A stretch of DNA of 64,000 nucleotides from positions 91,181,233 to 91,245,232 of the forward strand of contig OU015498.1 in assembly GCA_907164885.2 (NCBI GenBank), written 5' to 3'. The position numbers and the translations under genes are program-made. Shown here in pieces: positions 34,269-44,740 of this stretch. Origin of the DNA: Dolomedes plantarius. Its lineage: Eukaryota; Arthropoda; Arachnida; Araneae; Dolomedidae. The notes beneath the pieces were generated by a model, which worked only from the letters and a program-made list of their open reading frames with translations, did no database searches and had not been told where the DNA came from. Position 1 is the stretch's first letter; the number at the start of each line of letters is the position of its first letter.

Positions 34269-34422
34269 GCAAAACTTCTCTATCGCGGCCAGTAATGGTT
34301 CAGAAAAAAAAAGTGGCTGTTTTAAGGGGTTTCTTCGATAACACTGGCTCTAAGGACTCTTTAATCGGTTTTGAACAAAATATGTCCGTTAAGAGGCGTG
34401 GCCAGTTGGAGAAGTTTCATTG
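34269..34422. mobile_element. Small pogo-like MITE, 154 bp
   Basis: GCAAAACTTCTCTATCGCGG on the left and the inverse of the right end (AAACTTCTCCAACTGGCCAC) form termini, with TA at both flanks. The motif AAACTTCTC...GGCCAC fits pogo-derived MITEs. The termini are imperfect. Confidence 0.6.
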
Positions 34423-34947
34423 TATTTTGAAAAATCATTTTAAAATAGATATATTTATGTTAAACCTTTATTTCACATTAAATTGATCAATGTCTGTAGA
34501 ATATTCAATGCCATTTTATTGATTCAGAATTAGCGTGCAAGTTGAATCTAGGAAACCTCTGCAATAACTTAACAGTAATATTAATTTTAGCTACCCCAAG
34601 TTAGAAAATAAATGCTTTTTAAGAAGAAGTGTGTCCATTCTGATATGTATTTTATATTTTAAAAAAAGTCTTTATTGTCTCCTAGTGGAGATTAAAGTTT
34701 ATAGAGAACCATTACAATAATTAATATATATTATAAAATGGAAGCCGTGTGTCACTGCTATCTTCTAACAGGAAAAAAAAAATACCCGAGTGTATGCATA
34801 CACAAGCAATGTTCATACTAAAACCAGTTTTGATAACCAGATTGACTTGAAGCATATATCGTCATTATATATCTGCATTATGCCGTTATTAAGATATTAG
34901 CATTGTTCAAATATGCACAGAAATAACTTTTAATGCATAAACGCTTT
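34423..34947. other. Noncoding, nothing recognised
   Basis: AT-rich spacer. Confidence 0.5.
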
Positions 34948-34961
34948 ACGACCAATAGGGG

Positions 34962-35298
34962 GGCTCGAGGTAGCCTAGTTGTAGCGTATCGGCTTTCGGT
35001 GCTGAAGGTGCTCGGATCGAATCCTGACAAGCGCCAGTGAATACCTCCGTGTCTCGGCCGGATATGGACATGTTTCATCTGTAGACTGGAAAGGACCTCT
35101 AAGAGGTCGGAGAGGGTACTATCCCCCAGATGTTGCTCCTGGGGTTGCTTGGTCAAAATTGAGGTGGCATTTGGCTAAATCGGCTCCAATCTTTGTGGTG
35201 CTATTATAAACTGGAGCCGTACCCCTCAGCCCGCTTGCCTATATGGACCTGTGTGTGGAATACTTCCGGCTAGGGAGCATCAGAAACAAACAACAACA
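34962..35298 (+). mobile_element. SINE family S, full-length copy
   Basis: This is the best reference copy. Box A is TAGCCTAGTTG (about 34973) and box B is GGATCGAATCC (about 35016), about 35 bp apart, as in a tRNA gene. A tRNA-unrelated region follows, with CCTGGGGTTGCTTGGTCAAA, CTATTATAAACTGGAGCC and CTATATGGACCTG, then an ACAACAACAAC tail. Target duplications ACGACCAATAGGGG (34948-34961) and ACGACCAACAGGGG (35299-35312) agree at 13 of 14 bases. It would be transcribed by RNA polymerase III and moved by a LINE in trans. Confidence 0.93.
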
Positions 35299-35312
35299 AC
35301 GACCAACAGGGG

Positions 35313-36040
35313 TGGACGTGAAATAACGTCCAATATGGAATTGTGCAAAGTTGGCAGTAGACGAAACAAATGCAGATAGATAACGCTTTTAGTACTTCAA
35401 GCAACACAAGTAACACGCGTTATGTTCACTTCTATATTTCGTGTGCCCCGTTTAAAAAACACTGGCCGAATCATATAGCTAGTTTTCCCAACGTTCCTGG
35501 CACTTTCAAAACCGGGAAACGACTGAAAAAACACTCTTTAAGAAAAAAGAGTAATTGGATAAAATAAAACGCACACAGACTGAAAAATGCTAAAAGAAAC
35601 GGGAGACGGCCTCCCCCATTCTCGGCGGTCAGTGTTCTTCTCCCTGAGAAAACTTTTTACTCTACTCCCTTATTCCAACCATCCCAAATACCCCGAGTAA
35701 CACAAAACGCGCCCTCTGCCGCTGTTGTCGTATCGATTTTCGTGTGGACACGCAGGTTGTAGTTCCCTCTCGCGTCGACTCTCTCCGTAATGACAAAATC
35801 GAGAAGGTTTGTGTAGCGTAAAATGCGCCGGCTAAAAAGGGAAAAGACCATTTATCAAGGGCGGGAAATGAAGAAATTTCTGAAAACTCTTCTTGCAAGG
35901 GTGATAATTGTTTTCTCATAGCAATGCTGGAGAAAGTGATGTGTAGGGGGGGGGGGGAGGTCGAGGTTCCTGAAGCTACACGTAAGTTTTAGTCAAGACT
36001 GGAGAGGCAAAATTGGAGATGAGGCCACGGAGTGAAACCA
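35313..36040. other. Noncoding, nothing recognised
   Basis: A G11 run lies at 35946-35957. Segment 35590-35800 is GC-richer but has no recognised coding content. Confidence 0.45.
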
Positions 36041-36049
36041 AACAGGTTT

Positions 36050-37011
36050 CTATGGATCTAAGGCTACGATCATAATCAGTTATGGACACTGGCTCTATGG
36101 CTTATTCGCTAACGCCGGCACCATGATATATTTAGGTTTTGTAAGGTATGGACTCAGTATCGGAGCCGAAGCCACAGAAAGAGAAGGCTCCAGAGGATTC
36201 GTAGAGGGAACTATTATCTTAATACTGATTAAACGACTAAATTCCATTGGCTTTCATTGCCAATTTCGGCGCAATAATACGTTTAGTTGATAAAACCACA
36301 GAAAAGAGGGCACCAGAGAAGGGCACCTGAATAGAACCAGATAGTAGAATAAGTATACATTGACTCTATGACTCAACTCAATAGGCTTTCATTGCAATTT
36401 TGTTGCAATAACAATTAAGTTTGGAAAAAGAAGCGCTGCTAAAGCCAAAGAAAAAGAAGGCATAAGTGGATTCTTGGATGAAACGTGATAATAGAGTAAA
36501 TAACATCGACACGACGACTCAACTCCATTCATTGCCATTTCGACGCAATAATACATTTAGTTTTAATCAGATTTAACGAAGAGAAAACGAAGAGAAAACG
36601 CAGAGGCCACATGTATGAGGGCATCAGTGGATTCCTGGATGAAATCAGAGTGGTTAAAAGACATTGTCACTCAACTCCGTTCGCATTCATTGCCAAATTC
36701 AACAAAATGCATTATATTTCACGAGACTTCTTAGTCGATTAAAGTTGGACTCCTAAAGTTGGAGACAAAAATTGGATGAAACCAGAGTGGTTAGTACACA
36801 TTGTCACTCAACTCCGCTGGTATTCATTGTCAAATTCAACACAATGCATTATATTTTATAGACTACTTAGTCGATTAAAGTTGGGTGAAACCAGAGGGGT
36901 TAGAACACATTGTCACTCAATTACGCTGGCATTCATTGCCAAATTCAACAGAATGCATTATATTTTATGAGACTTCTTAGAAGACTAAAGTTGGAGTCCT
37001 CTTTTAGTGGA
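36050..37011. repeat. Degenerate tandem repeat, units about 110-140 bp
   Basis: The core ACATTGTCACTCAACTCCG, CATTCATTGCCAAATTCAAC and AATGCATTATATTTTA recurs at about 36660-36730, 36795-36855 and 36910-36970. The older units to the left (36230-36560) keep only CAACTC...CATTGCCA...GCAATAATA. Similarity rises toward the right end. Open frames here encode the repeat. Confidence 0.8.
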
Positions 37012-37234
37012 TCACATTGCTGGTGGTTTCAGAGCTACAGAGAATAAGCATCGGGCCAACCGTCTTCAAGCCCTGTTGGAGTCACTGCCTTTCAGACCGT
37101 TACCTTGAAAGATAATTCGGAAAAAATTAGGACTGTCAAAAATAAATAAACTGTTTATGTGGTGCCATCCTCTCCCCCCCCCCCAAAAAAAAAGGAGGGT
37201 GGAGGGGTCATCCAAAATACCACTGCCGCACAAT
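37012..37234. other. Noncoding spacer
   Basis: A poly-C and poly-A block lies at about 37176-37194. No gene. Confidence 0.45.
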
Positions 37235-37420
37235 GTCAAGGAAACTCAATTGGTAGAATAACGGCCTTCATGATGTGGAGATACGAATTCTATCATCGCC
37301 TCGGCAGGTAGTCGTGACGACAGTTGGAGTCCGACCGTTGAAAAGAACCGTTAAAGATCGTTCGTGAAACGAACGACAGAAAACAATTCCTTCGATGATG
37401 ATATAAAACAGCTCCGTTGT
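37235..37420 (+). mobile_element. Possible tRNA-derived SINE, diverged
   Basis: AACTCAATTGGTAGAATAAC resembles a tRNA D-arm/box A. A weak box B-like GATACGAATTCTATC follows about 35 bp later. Downstream AGTCGTGACGACAGTTGGAG is non-tRNA sequence. I saw no target duplication. Confidence 0.4.
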
Positions 37421-37526
37421 ATATCGGTAAATAAAAAATAGCTCGCGTCTAAATACGGTGTCGCCGCTGGCTTCAAAAAGAAATGAGGAAGTATGAGACA
37501 GAAAGTAACTGAAACTATCCCTTTCT

Positions 37527-37690
37527 AAGATCGTTGGGGGTAGTCCAGTTCACAGAATACCCACCTTCGAAATTAGGAGACGCGGGTTCGATTCAGGCCC
37601 CTGACGGGCGATTGTTATATTGGAGGCCGATCATTGGAAATATTCACGGGGAAGAAATATTCAGCTTTGACGAAAACAAATAAATAAAAG
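37527..37690 (+). mobile_element. tRNA-derived SINE (family S2)
   Basis: Box A-like GGTAGTCCAGTTCACAG, then GGAGACGCGGGTTCGATTCA containing a good box B (GGTTCGATTC), and an AAATAAATAAAA tail. The block TTAGGAGACG.G.GTTC.AT is shared with 47052-47190, so the two are one family, different from family S. Confidence 0.65.
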
Positions 37691-37699
37691 ATATCCAGT

Positions 37700-38667
37700 C
37701 GAACACACGGCATGGTGGACATCACAAAGAAAGGAGGGGATGTCAATTGAAATAACGCTCCCTCACACCGCCGGGAAAGTTCACTTGGTTATAATCACGT
37801 ACGGAATGTGAGCATCGAGGTTTGGGGACAAACAGTCTGATCGTCAGTCGCAACACGATATTTATTTAATTTTATTCTGACGATTAATACCCCCTTTATC
37901 GAGGGGGGGGGGAGGTTATAAGAGGGGATAAGTTCGGGATATAAGAGGGGAGTTAATAGCAATTCCCGAATTTTACTGCTGTGAAATTCGAGAGTTGGCA
38001 ACTAGATTCAAAAACGTCACCTCTCCGTCCCCAAGACGTCACCCCGAAGATTTTCCCCATTTCCTCAGCACATTACGCGGTGCGCACGCACGCACACACT
38101 TCCTCGGAAACCCAGAGAGCCAAGTTTTCGGTCGGTCGCGCGACAACCATGCCGTGGCGGAACAGCGACGCCCCGCTCGTACACACACGAGCACACACAC
38201 ACACACACTCGGCCCAGTCGCGGACGCAGAAAAGATCGAGAAGAGAGAAGAAAAAAAAAGAAAGAAGAAGAAAATAGAAATAAAAGATAAAAACCAATCA
38301 TTTCGTGTTCGGCAGAATTCCTCGGCAGTGTTATTGACACGGCTTTCACGCTTCCTGTGTAGCCAGTGAAGTGTGCGGGCAAAAAAGGAGTTGAACTTGT
38401 AGAACACGATCGGGCCCGAGCGGGAAAATAGCCTGTTCCCCAACTGAAACGTGCGACTATCGATAGCTCTCCGCAATCGGTGACTCCGGGCGTTCTGGAG
38501 TCAGAGAAAGTGCCGAGATCGCAGACGTGTTCAAAGATCTCCCGGAATAGCTCGGAAAAAGAACGATTTTTCCGTTTTAGGTCGTATTAGTCCGTTAATA
38601 TGTTTTCTCGGGAATAATAATAATTATAAAACAAAACCAGAGTAATCTGGATTCAACGAATGTCAAA
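37700..38667. other. GC-richer noncoding stretch, candidate promoter/5' UTR
   Basis: Positions about 37980-38580 are rich in C, G and CpG relative to surroundings, with (CA)n at 38185-38206 and an AAG/GAA-rich purine block at 38235-38290. Frames on both strands are open but compositionally simple. No splice donor, start context or TATA box was convincing. A transcription start of a gene outside the window is possible. Confidence 0.3.
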
Positions 38668-39230
38668 GGGCTCACCCAAGCTATTCGTTACACCAAGAGA
38701 TTCGTCCATTAGTATATGAAAGAAGTACGTTCTTTTATTAGTATTTTAAAATATGTTACTTGTATCCTCATGTCATTAAACCACCATGGTTAATGACATT
38801 AGGATACAAGTACCTAATGCCATTATTGTACTTGTTTCCTAATGTACCTTGCACCTTGTCTAACCATCAAGGGCTCACCCAAGTCATTCGTTACATCAAG
38901 AGATCCGTAATATGGAGATTCGTCGATTAGTAAACGAAAGAGGTCCATCCTTCTATTTGTATCTTAAAATGTGTTACTTGTATCCTAATGTCATTAAACC
39001 ACGATGGTTAATGACATTAGGATACAAGTACTTAATGGCATTATTGTACTTGTATCTTAATGTACCTGGTACCATGTCTAACCATCAAGGGCTCACCCAA
39101 GTCATTCGTTACATCAAGAGATCCGTAATATGGAGATTCTTCCATGAGTATCTGATAAAAGCGTGTCCTTCTATTAGTATCTGAAAATATGTTACTTGTA
39201 TCATAATTTCATCAAACTATCATGGTTAAA
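38668..39230. repeat. Tandem repeat of ~205-220 bp, about 2.6 copies, with hairpin
   Basis: GGGCTCACCCAAG begins units at 38668, 38871 and 39089. Each unit contains ATTCGTTACA.CAAGAGAT and TGTTACTTGTATCCTAATGTC. In the first two units this arm is followed, after ATGG, by its inverse, giving an approximately 25-bp hairpin stem; the third unit has lost the second arm. Confidence 0.85.
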
Positions 39231-39834
39231 TGGAAATTCAAATTTGTTTTCGCCCATACAATTTTTCTCCGGACGTTGACTATTCTTCTATGAAGCGTCA
39301 AATAAAGATGAAAGTAATTTTATTTATTTTTTAATTAAAAGTATAAATTTTTATAAAAATTAATTTTAATTTCATCAGGAGTAGCAAAATTATCAGCCGC
39401 TGCGATTACCTTTCATACCAAATAAAACTGCAATAGACTCTCATCGTCTAAAACAAGCATGTGCTCGACTATGATTATACAAATTTATATTTGCCCTATA
39501 ACCTTGCTCCATAACATACTACTAAATTTCAGACTTTTAAATTTTAAGATAACATGAAAATCAGTCGTGACACATATTTTTTTTTGTAAGTTATTTTTTT
39601 CCTTCTTTAACATTTAACAATTTCGCTATAGCACACTTTAAGTTCGTTAGTTTACTTATAGTGTAATTCTACAATCCGAATTTACGATGCGTAATACCTT
39701 CAGAGCAATCAAAATCTGCTTAAAAAACATTCAACGTAAACGAAAAAAAGATCAAGAATCGTTTTCTATGAACAGTTTACAATTGAAACTCAAAACACAA
39801 ATTCCTTAAACGGGCGGTATTAAATGCAAATTTT
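39231..39834. other. Noncoding, nothing recognised
   Basis: AT-rich spacer. Confidence 0.5.
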
Positions 39835-41220
39835 CGATTAATCTGTCAGTCCTCCAAGCACAAAGTGAATTAAGTTAATCATTAAAATTGCCTCCAAGAT
39901 TCACAATTCGCTGATTCTGAATATTTCCGATCGATCTGTTAGCCCTCCGTACACTAAATAAAAGAAGTTAATCATCAAAATTGTCTCCAAGATGCGCAAT
40001 TTATTGGTGCTGAATGTTTCCGATCAATCTGCCGACACTGTGCACGATTTGAAGAAGTTAGTCATTTAATTGTTAATCATATTAATTGCTAAGACTCACA
40101 ATTAATAAATCCCACGTCAATACTGAAGATTTCCGATCGATCTGTTGGCAAATTCCGTATACTAGGTGAAAGAAGTTAATCATCAAAATTGTCTCCAAGA
40201 CCACAATTCGTTGATACTGAATATTTCGATCGATCTGCTGTGTACTAACCCTATTGGATTAGATCACCTGAATGTTAACCTATGGAGAAAATGTGTCCAA
40301 GGATTGCCGACTGGGACCTAAAGATTTTTTTTAAAATTGTACTCCGTAGTAGAGAAAAATTTTACACTTTAGGGTATTTTTCGTTTTAAAAAATACAAAT
40401 AATATTTTAAAATTTAAAATATTTGCGGAAGAAATCTAGTATACCAAGACGAACAATTCGTTGATACTGAATATTATTTACGATCGATTTGTTGGCTCTC
40501 CGTACACTAGGTGAAAAAAGTTAATCATCAAAGTTGTCTCCAAAACTCCCAATTCATTGATACTGAATGTTATCGATCGATCTGCCGATCCTCTGTGCAC
40601 GAATTGAAGAAGTTAGTCATTATTAATTGCTAAGACCCACAATAAATACGCTCCACTTCAATACTGAACATTTTTGATCGAACTGTTGGCCCTGCGTACA
40701 CTAGGTGAAAGAAGTTAATCATCAAAAGTGTCTCCAAGACCATAATTCGTTAATACTGAATAATTCCGATCGATCTGCGGAACTTCCGTGCACGAATTGA
40801 AGTTAGTCATTAAAAATTCTAAGACCCACAATTCGTTGATACTGAATATTTCCGATCGATCTGTTGGCCCTCCGTACTCTAGGTGAAATAAGTTAATCAT
40901 CAAAATTGTCTAAGACCACAATTCGTTGATACTAAATATTTCTGATCGATCTGCTGTCCCTCTCTGCATTAAGCGAAAGAAGTTCACCTTCAAAATTGTC
41001 TGCAAAACCCACAATTTGTTGATACAGAAAGTTTTCGATTCAAGCTCACTTAGTGCAGCTTCGATCTGATGATCCAAGCTGCACTAAGTGAGAAGTTAAA
41101 CCACAAAATAGTAAAAAGATCCGCAATTCATTGATGCTGGAGATTTCCGGTCGATCAGTTGCCCTTCCTGCACTAAGTGAAAGAAATTAATCGTTAAAAA
41201 TGTCTCCAAGACCCACAACC
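39835..41220. repeat. Satellite-like array, ~13 units of about 85-115 bp
   Basis: Unit consensus pieces: GATCGATCTGTTGGCCCTCC, GTACACTAGGTGAAAGAAGT, TAATCATCAAAATTGTCTCC, AAGACCCACAATTCGTTGAT and ACTGAATATTTCC. Units of about 92 bp alternate with variant units (at about 40021, 40578 and 40770) that share GTGCACGAATTGAAGAAGTT and ATTGCTAAGAC. A MITE T1 fragment interrupts the fifth unit at about 40235-40440. No coding potential. Confidence 0.9.
40235..40440. mobile_element. TTAA MITE T1, terminal fragment inside the satellite
   Basis: CTGCTGTGTACTAACCCTAT, CACCTGAATGTTAACCTATG and GAGAAAATGTGTCCAAGGAT match the right arm of copy B (41594-42008), inverted. The outer TTAA is missing; the terminus merges with the satellite word GATCGATCTGCTGT. 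Confidence 0.8.
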
Positions 41221-41589
41221 GATTTTCGGAAGAAGTCCCTTTGCACGAAAGGGTAATGCTACCATAATCACACAGTCTCCTTTATGTAATATCGAGGAGA
41301 AGGTCAATTTGATAACTCGATTCGAAGAATGTGATGCTAAACGACTGAAAGAAGAATACAGGGAAAAAAATTGGTGTTTTAAGCTTGTATTTCCGTCACG
41401 GCAGACACGGACTGCCGCCTCCTCGAAAAGTAGTGATGTGTAGAAAAGGATTACCAAACTTGTTCTATCACATGTTCTTTCAGTGAACCGTAGACACCCC
41501 GGTAATGGAAGATTCAGCCTATCTTCTTCGAATTTATCATGATGTATGTGAACAAAAAAAAAAAAAAGAGTAGCGATTGTAATTTATTA
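41221..41589. other. Noncoding, nothing recognised
   Basis: The minus-strand frame 41194-41457 overlaps the array edge and has no recognised domain. Confidence 0.4.
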
Positions 41590-41593
41590 TTAA

Positions 41594-42008
41594 GGCTGCT
41601 GTGTACTAACCCTATCGGATTCTCTCACCTCATTGTTAACATATGGAGAAATGTGTCTACTATTTTACAGCTACATAAAAACTGATAATCCAATAAAAAT
41701 GGTATTATCAGATAGCCTTAACTTCTCTGCACCGTGCATCAGGATTCATTTTATGAATTTCGTCCGCCAAAGGAATTTATGAGCGTTTAAAACACTATAC
41801 CAGATCCCCCCCTTCCCCCCGAATAAACGACTTTTATGAGAGTTTAAAAAAAAATCAAAAAATGCCCTATAGTGTAAAATATCTTTCTCCATTACGGAGT
41901 ACAATTAAAAAAAAATTCTTTAAATCCAAGTCGCCAATCCTTGGACAAATTTTCTACATAAGTTAACATTCAGGTGAACTAATCCGGTAAGGTTAGTACA
42001 CAGCAACC
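41594..42008. mobile_element. TTAA-flanked MITE T1, copy B, 415 bp
   Basis: The left end GGCTGCTGTGTACTAACCCT and the right end, inverse GGTTGCTGTGTACTAACCTT, are flanked by TTAA (41590-41593, 42009-42012). It shares the internal blocks GATAGCCT, AGGATTCATTTTAT and GAGCGTTTAAAACAC with copies A and D. Confidence 0.92.
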
Positions 42009-42040
42009 TTAAACAGTTCTTAAACCTACAAATATTTCTG

Positions 42041-42042
<2 letters not shown>

Positions 42043-42108
<66 letters not shown>
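42043..42108. repeat. (TA)n microsatellite
   Basis: Uninterrupted TA run directly before the next MITE. Confidence 0.95.
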
Positions 42109-42113
<5 letters not shown>

Positions 42114-42238
42114 CTTGAAACAGAAAGGGCCAAAGTCCATTTTAATCAAATGTCAGTTCATCAATGTCAGAACAAAAATGTCAGTTTAAGAATTTTTACA
42201 AATCTTAGGACATTGGCCCTTTTTGTTCCAAGGTACAG
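42109..42238. mobile_element. Small MITE F3, ~130 bp, related to foldback F2
   Basis: CCTTGAAACAGAAAGGGCCA on the left and the inverse of its right end (CCTTGGAACAAAAAGGGCCA) form termini. Internal ATGTCAGTT is repeated three times. The terminus CTGTACCTTGGAACAAAAAG resembles the start of F2 at 10315. Confidence 0.75.
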
Positions 42239-42283
42239 ATGCATGCATCCATCCAACCATACATACATACGTATGTATGTATA

Positions 42284-42435
42284 CTGGAATCTCGATCTAT
42301 CGTTTTTAAAGGGACCGACTGAAATGAACGATAAATGGGGGAACATAACAAAACAATATGATTGTCGGGACTGGGTAAAATAAACGACACATACGGGAAA
42401 ACGATGATTCGGGGAGTGATCGATCGAGATTCCAC

Positions 42436-42437
<2 letters not shown>
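42284..42437. mobile_element. pogo-like MITE P3, copy 1, 154 bp
   Basis: GGAATCTCGATCTATCGTTT on the left and the inverse of GATCGATCGAGATTCCACTG on the right. A second copy lies at 53543-53697 with the same internal CGATAAATG.GGGAACATAACA and ACGATGATTCGGGG. Both are adjacent to (TA)n. Confidence 0.85.

Positions 42438-42520
<83 letters not shown>
42438..42520. repeat. (TA)n microsatellite
   Basis: TA run following the P3 end. Confidence 0.95.
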
Positions 42521-42522
<2 letters not shown>

Positions 42523-42524
42523 TT

Positions 42525-43435
42525 AAATTGCCCTACATAAACATAAACTCAACCGTCAGTCCCAGATCACCAAAATAAGATTTTCTTTTTAAGTTTCCAA
42601 ATCTCAGTGGTCAGAGTAACTGTTTTATAAGCTATTTGACTGATTCCACTCATGTAAAATATTCCTTTATTCAGCTTACGAAACAAACACTCTTAGTTCA
42701 ATATTTGTACCCGCTTTCCCAAACAATCAATATTTTCCACGAGGTCTGCCTCAATTATTTGAGCGGAAAGAAACGAAAAAAGGTATTTATTTAAACTGAA
42801 CATGAATTCAGGAAACATAAGACGTAGCAGTACGGACTTCTTGCAAGTGGATTTATCGAGTGATTTTTCATGATTCTAGAGCCTGAATTCAAAGCCGAAA
42901 GAAAATGCAAAAAATAAGTAAAAAAAAAAATAGTAGTTTCCACGATCAGATTACCATTTTCTACGCTCACGTTAACAGAGACAAACAGCAAAAGGGGAAA
43001 CGAACTAAAACTTATAATTTAGCTGCAAAAAGTATTGTATTTATGTTATTGTGTTTATGTATGAGTGCAGAAAAGCTATTTAAATTACACGCACACTGCT
43101 TTAGCTCGAATGTTACCAAAATAAAGAGTGAACAGTTTTTCTGATCCGATGCAATACGTTTATTCTAGATCATATATAATATATTCTAAAACCCTAAATC
43201 CATATGTTAACATGAGTAAGATACATCATAATTTATCGATAGATGGTTGGTAGTTTTGGAAGTTTGGCAATCTTTTGCACCCCGAGGGCTTAACAATCTA
43301 GTAAAATAAGAAGAAAGAAAAGCCAACTGCAGTTCTGTCGAGTTGCGACCATAAATTATCGATTGATTTTATAGATGCAAAATAATAGAATTTAAGCACA
43401 TTCGTAAACAAAACTCGAATATATATAGAGAGAGA
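42525..43435. other. Noncoding, nothing recognised
   Basis: AT-rich spacer; short frames on both strands are unassigned. Confidence 0.45.
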
Positions 43436-43439
43436 GGAG

Positions 43440-44740
43440 AAGGTCCAAATATAGGCTAGGATATAAAAACGGGCTAGTTGTTGAATTATATACAAGAAGG
43501 TTCTGTCATCTGGCAGCGAGGTCATCAAACAATCACATTTTGGTAAGGAAGAAGATATTAAACAGATGATACATCTTTGCCGTTTGCGTATAAAGCAGTC
43601 GCGATTCTTTTTGAAAATCACATATTTTCAGACTTCGAAACTTTATCAGGTTAGTGTATTCGAATTTCTGCACATTTCAATCCTTAACTATTGCATGTTT
43701 TGTTGTTACCACGTTACTGTTAAAATAGTAAGCTATGTTTTGAGATAATTAATCGAGAGATATCTTTAACTGATAATGGCTGGCTTCCAGTAAAAGTTGA
43801 ACACACTGTTGGTCTGAAAATAGGCTAGCAGAGTCGGTCTAAAAACGGGCTAGCCCATATTTAGACACACACATCACATATCTTTTTATAATTTTTTGGC
43901 ATTTTATTCTAAATCTAAAGTATTCTTTTAATTATATATTTTTAAACATATCTTTGGGTGTTGCTATTTTATTTTATGTAATTATTTCTATTCCGGACTT
44001 GCGATCACTCGATGTCGCAAGTTCTCAGGACATGCCTTGTGACGGGCATACCCTACCGAAACGGATTCACTCGGTCTTGTGCAAATCAGCACTAAACAAA
44101 ACAAAGAAACTGATTCTAGGGTCTGTAAGTGATGTAGAAGCTGGGAAAAAAAAACACCTAAAAATGGGCAAACTAGAAGTGGTACAAAGAGGGCTACCAA
44201 TAATCAGCCTTCCGACTCCGAGGAAGAACATAGTGAACCCATCTTTCATGATAGTGACAGCGACCTGGATTCTCTACCAGGAGATCACCCTGATGACAGC
44301 GATGCAGCCTGCATCTTTTGTAAAGTACTTTTTTCAGCTGACACAAGAGGAGAAACGTGGATGCAATGTTTCCAGTGTGAAATGTGGGCACACACAGAAT
44401 GTGCGGGTGCAGAAAAGGTTGTATATGTGTGCGACTTCTGGAAATAAAATTAAAAGGTAGCATTTTCCCGACTTTTGATTGTTTTTATTTATTTTTTATA
44501 CTTTTTTACACAAATGTTAGTGGTAGACCTTATTTAGACCACCATTTGAAAAACTACTAATTTCCCAACTTTTGCAATTAAATTTATTATAAAAAACACA
44601 GAATGTTGTAACATTTTTTTACCATCCTATCTTGATTCTTACATGTTTTAGGCTGTATTAACACATTAACACCTTGAAAATAATGAACATATAGCTGGCC
44701 TGACCTCAAAATGAAACATATAACCCATATTTGTACCTTC
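43440..44740 (+). mobile_element. DNA transposon remnant with PHD-like finger, family not identified
   Basis: AAGGTCCAAATATAGGCTAG at the left and the inverse of the right end (AAGGTACAAATATGGGTTAT) form termini about 1.3 kb apart. The subterminal pair ATAGGCTAG / AAAAACGGGCTAG occurs twice (43450-43475 and 43822-43857). Near the right end a broken coding region specifies a zinc finger (44133-44447). No target duplication could be settled because both flanks are simple sequence. Confidence 0.55.
44133..44447 (+). pseudogene. Broken protein C-terminus with PHD-like zinc finger
   Basis: The frame open from 44133 to TAA at 44445-44447 carries an acidic stretch (SDSEEEHSEP, HDSDSDLDSLPG) and then CIFC, WMQCFQCEMWAHTEC and VYVCDFW. 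The pattern C-X2-C-X15-C-X2-C-X4-H-X2-C-X9-C-X2-W is a PHD-like C4HC3 finger with its last Cys replaced by Trp. Similar acidic-linker plus finger tails end some pogo/jerky-like transposases of invertebrates (family knowledge, moderate certainty). Upstream a stop at 44130 and a nine-A run at about 44146-44154 suggest a frameshift from another frame. The longer 168-codon frame over this region is not the conserved one. Confidence 0.6.

Noticed and set aside
34966..35045. Functional tRNA gene
   Set aside because: Boxes A and B are present, but the cloverleaf is imperfect, and the unit continues into the conserved SINE body with tail and target duplication.
38912..39184. 90-codon frame
   Set aside because: It translates the tandem repeat at 38668-39230 and shows no family resemblance.
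39835..41220. CRISPR array
   Set aside because: Units are contiguous diverged repeats without constant-length unique spacers, in a eukaryotic repeat context.
43954..44460. 168-codon frame as a host gene
   Set aside because: The recognisable zinc finger is in a different frame over the same bases; this frame is a by-product of a probable frameshift in transposon debris.
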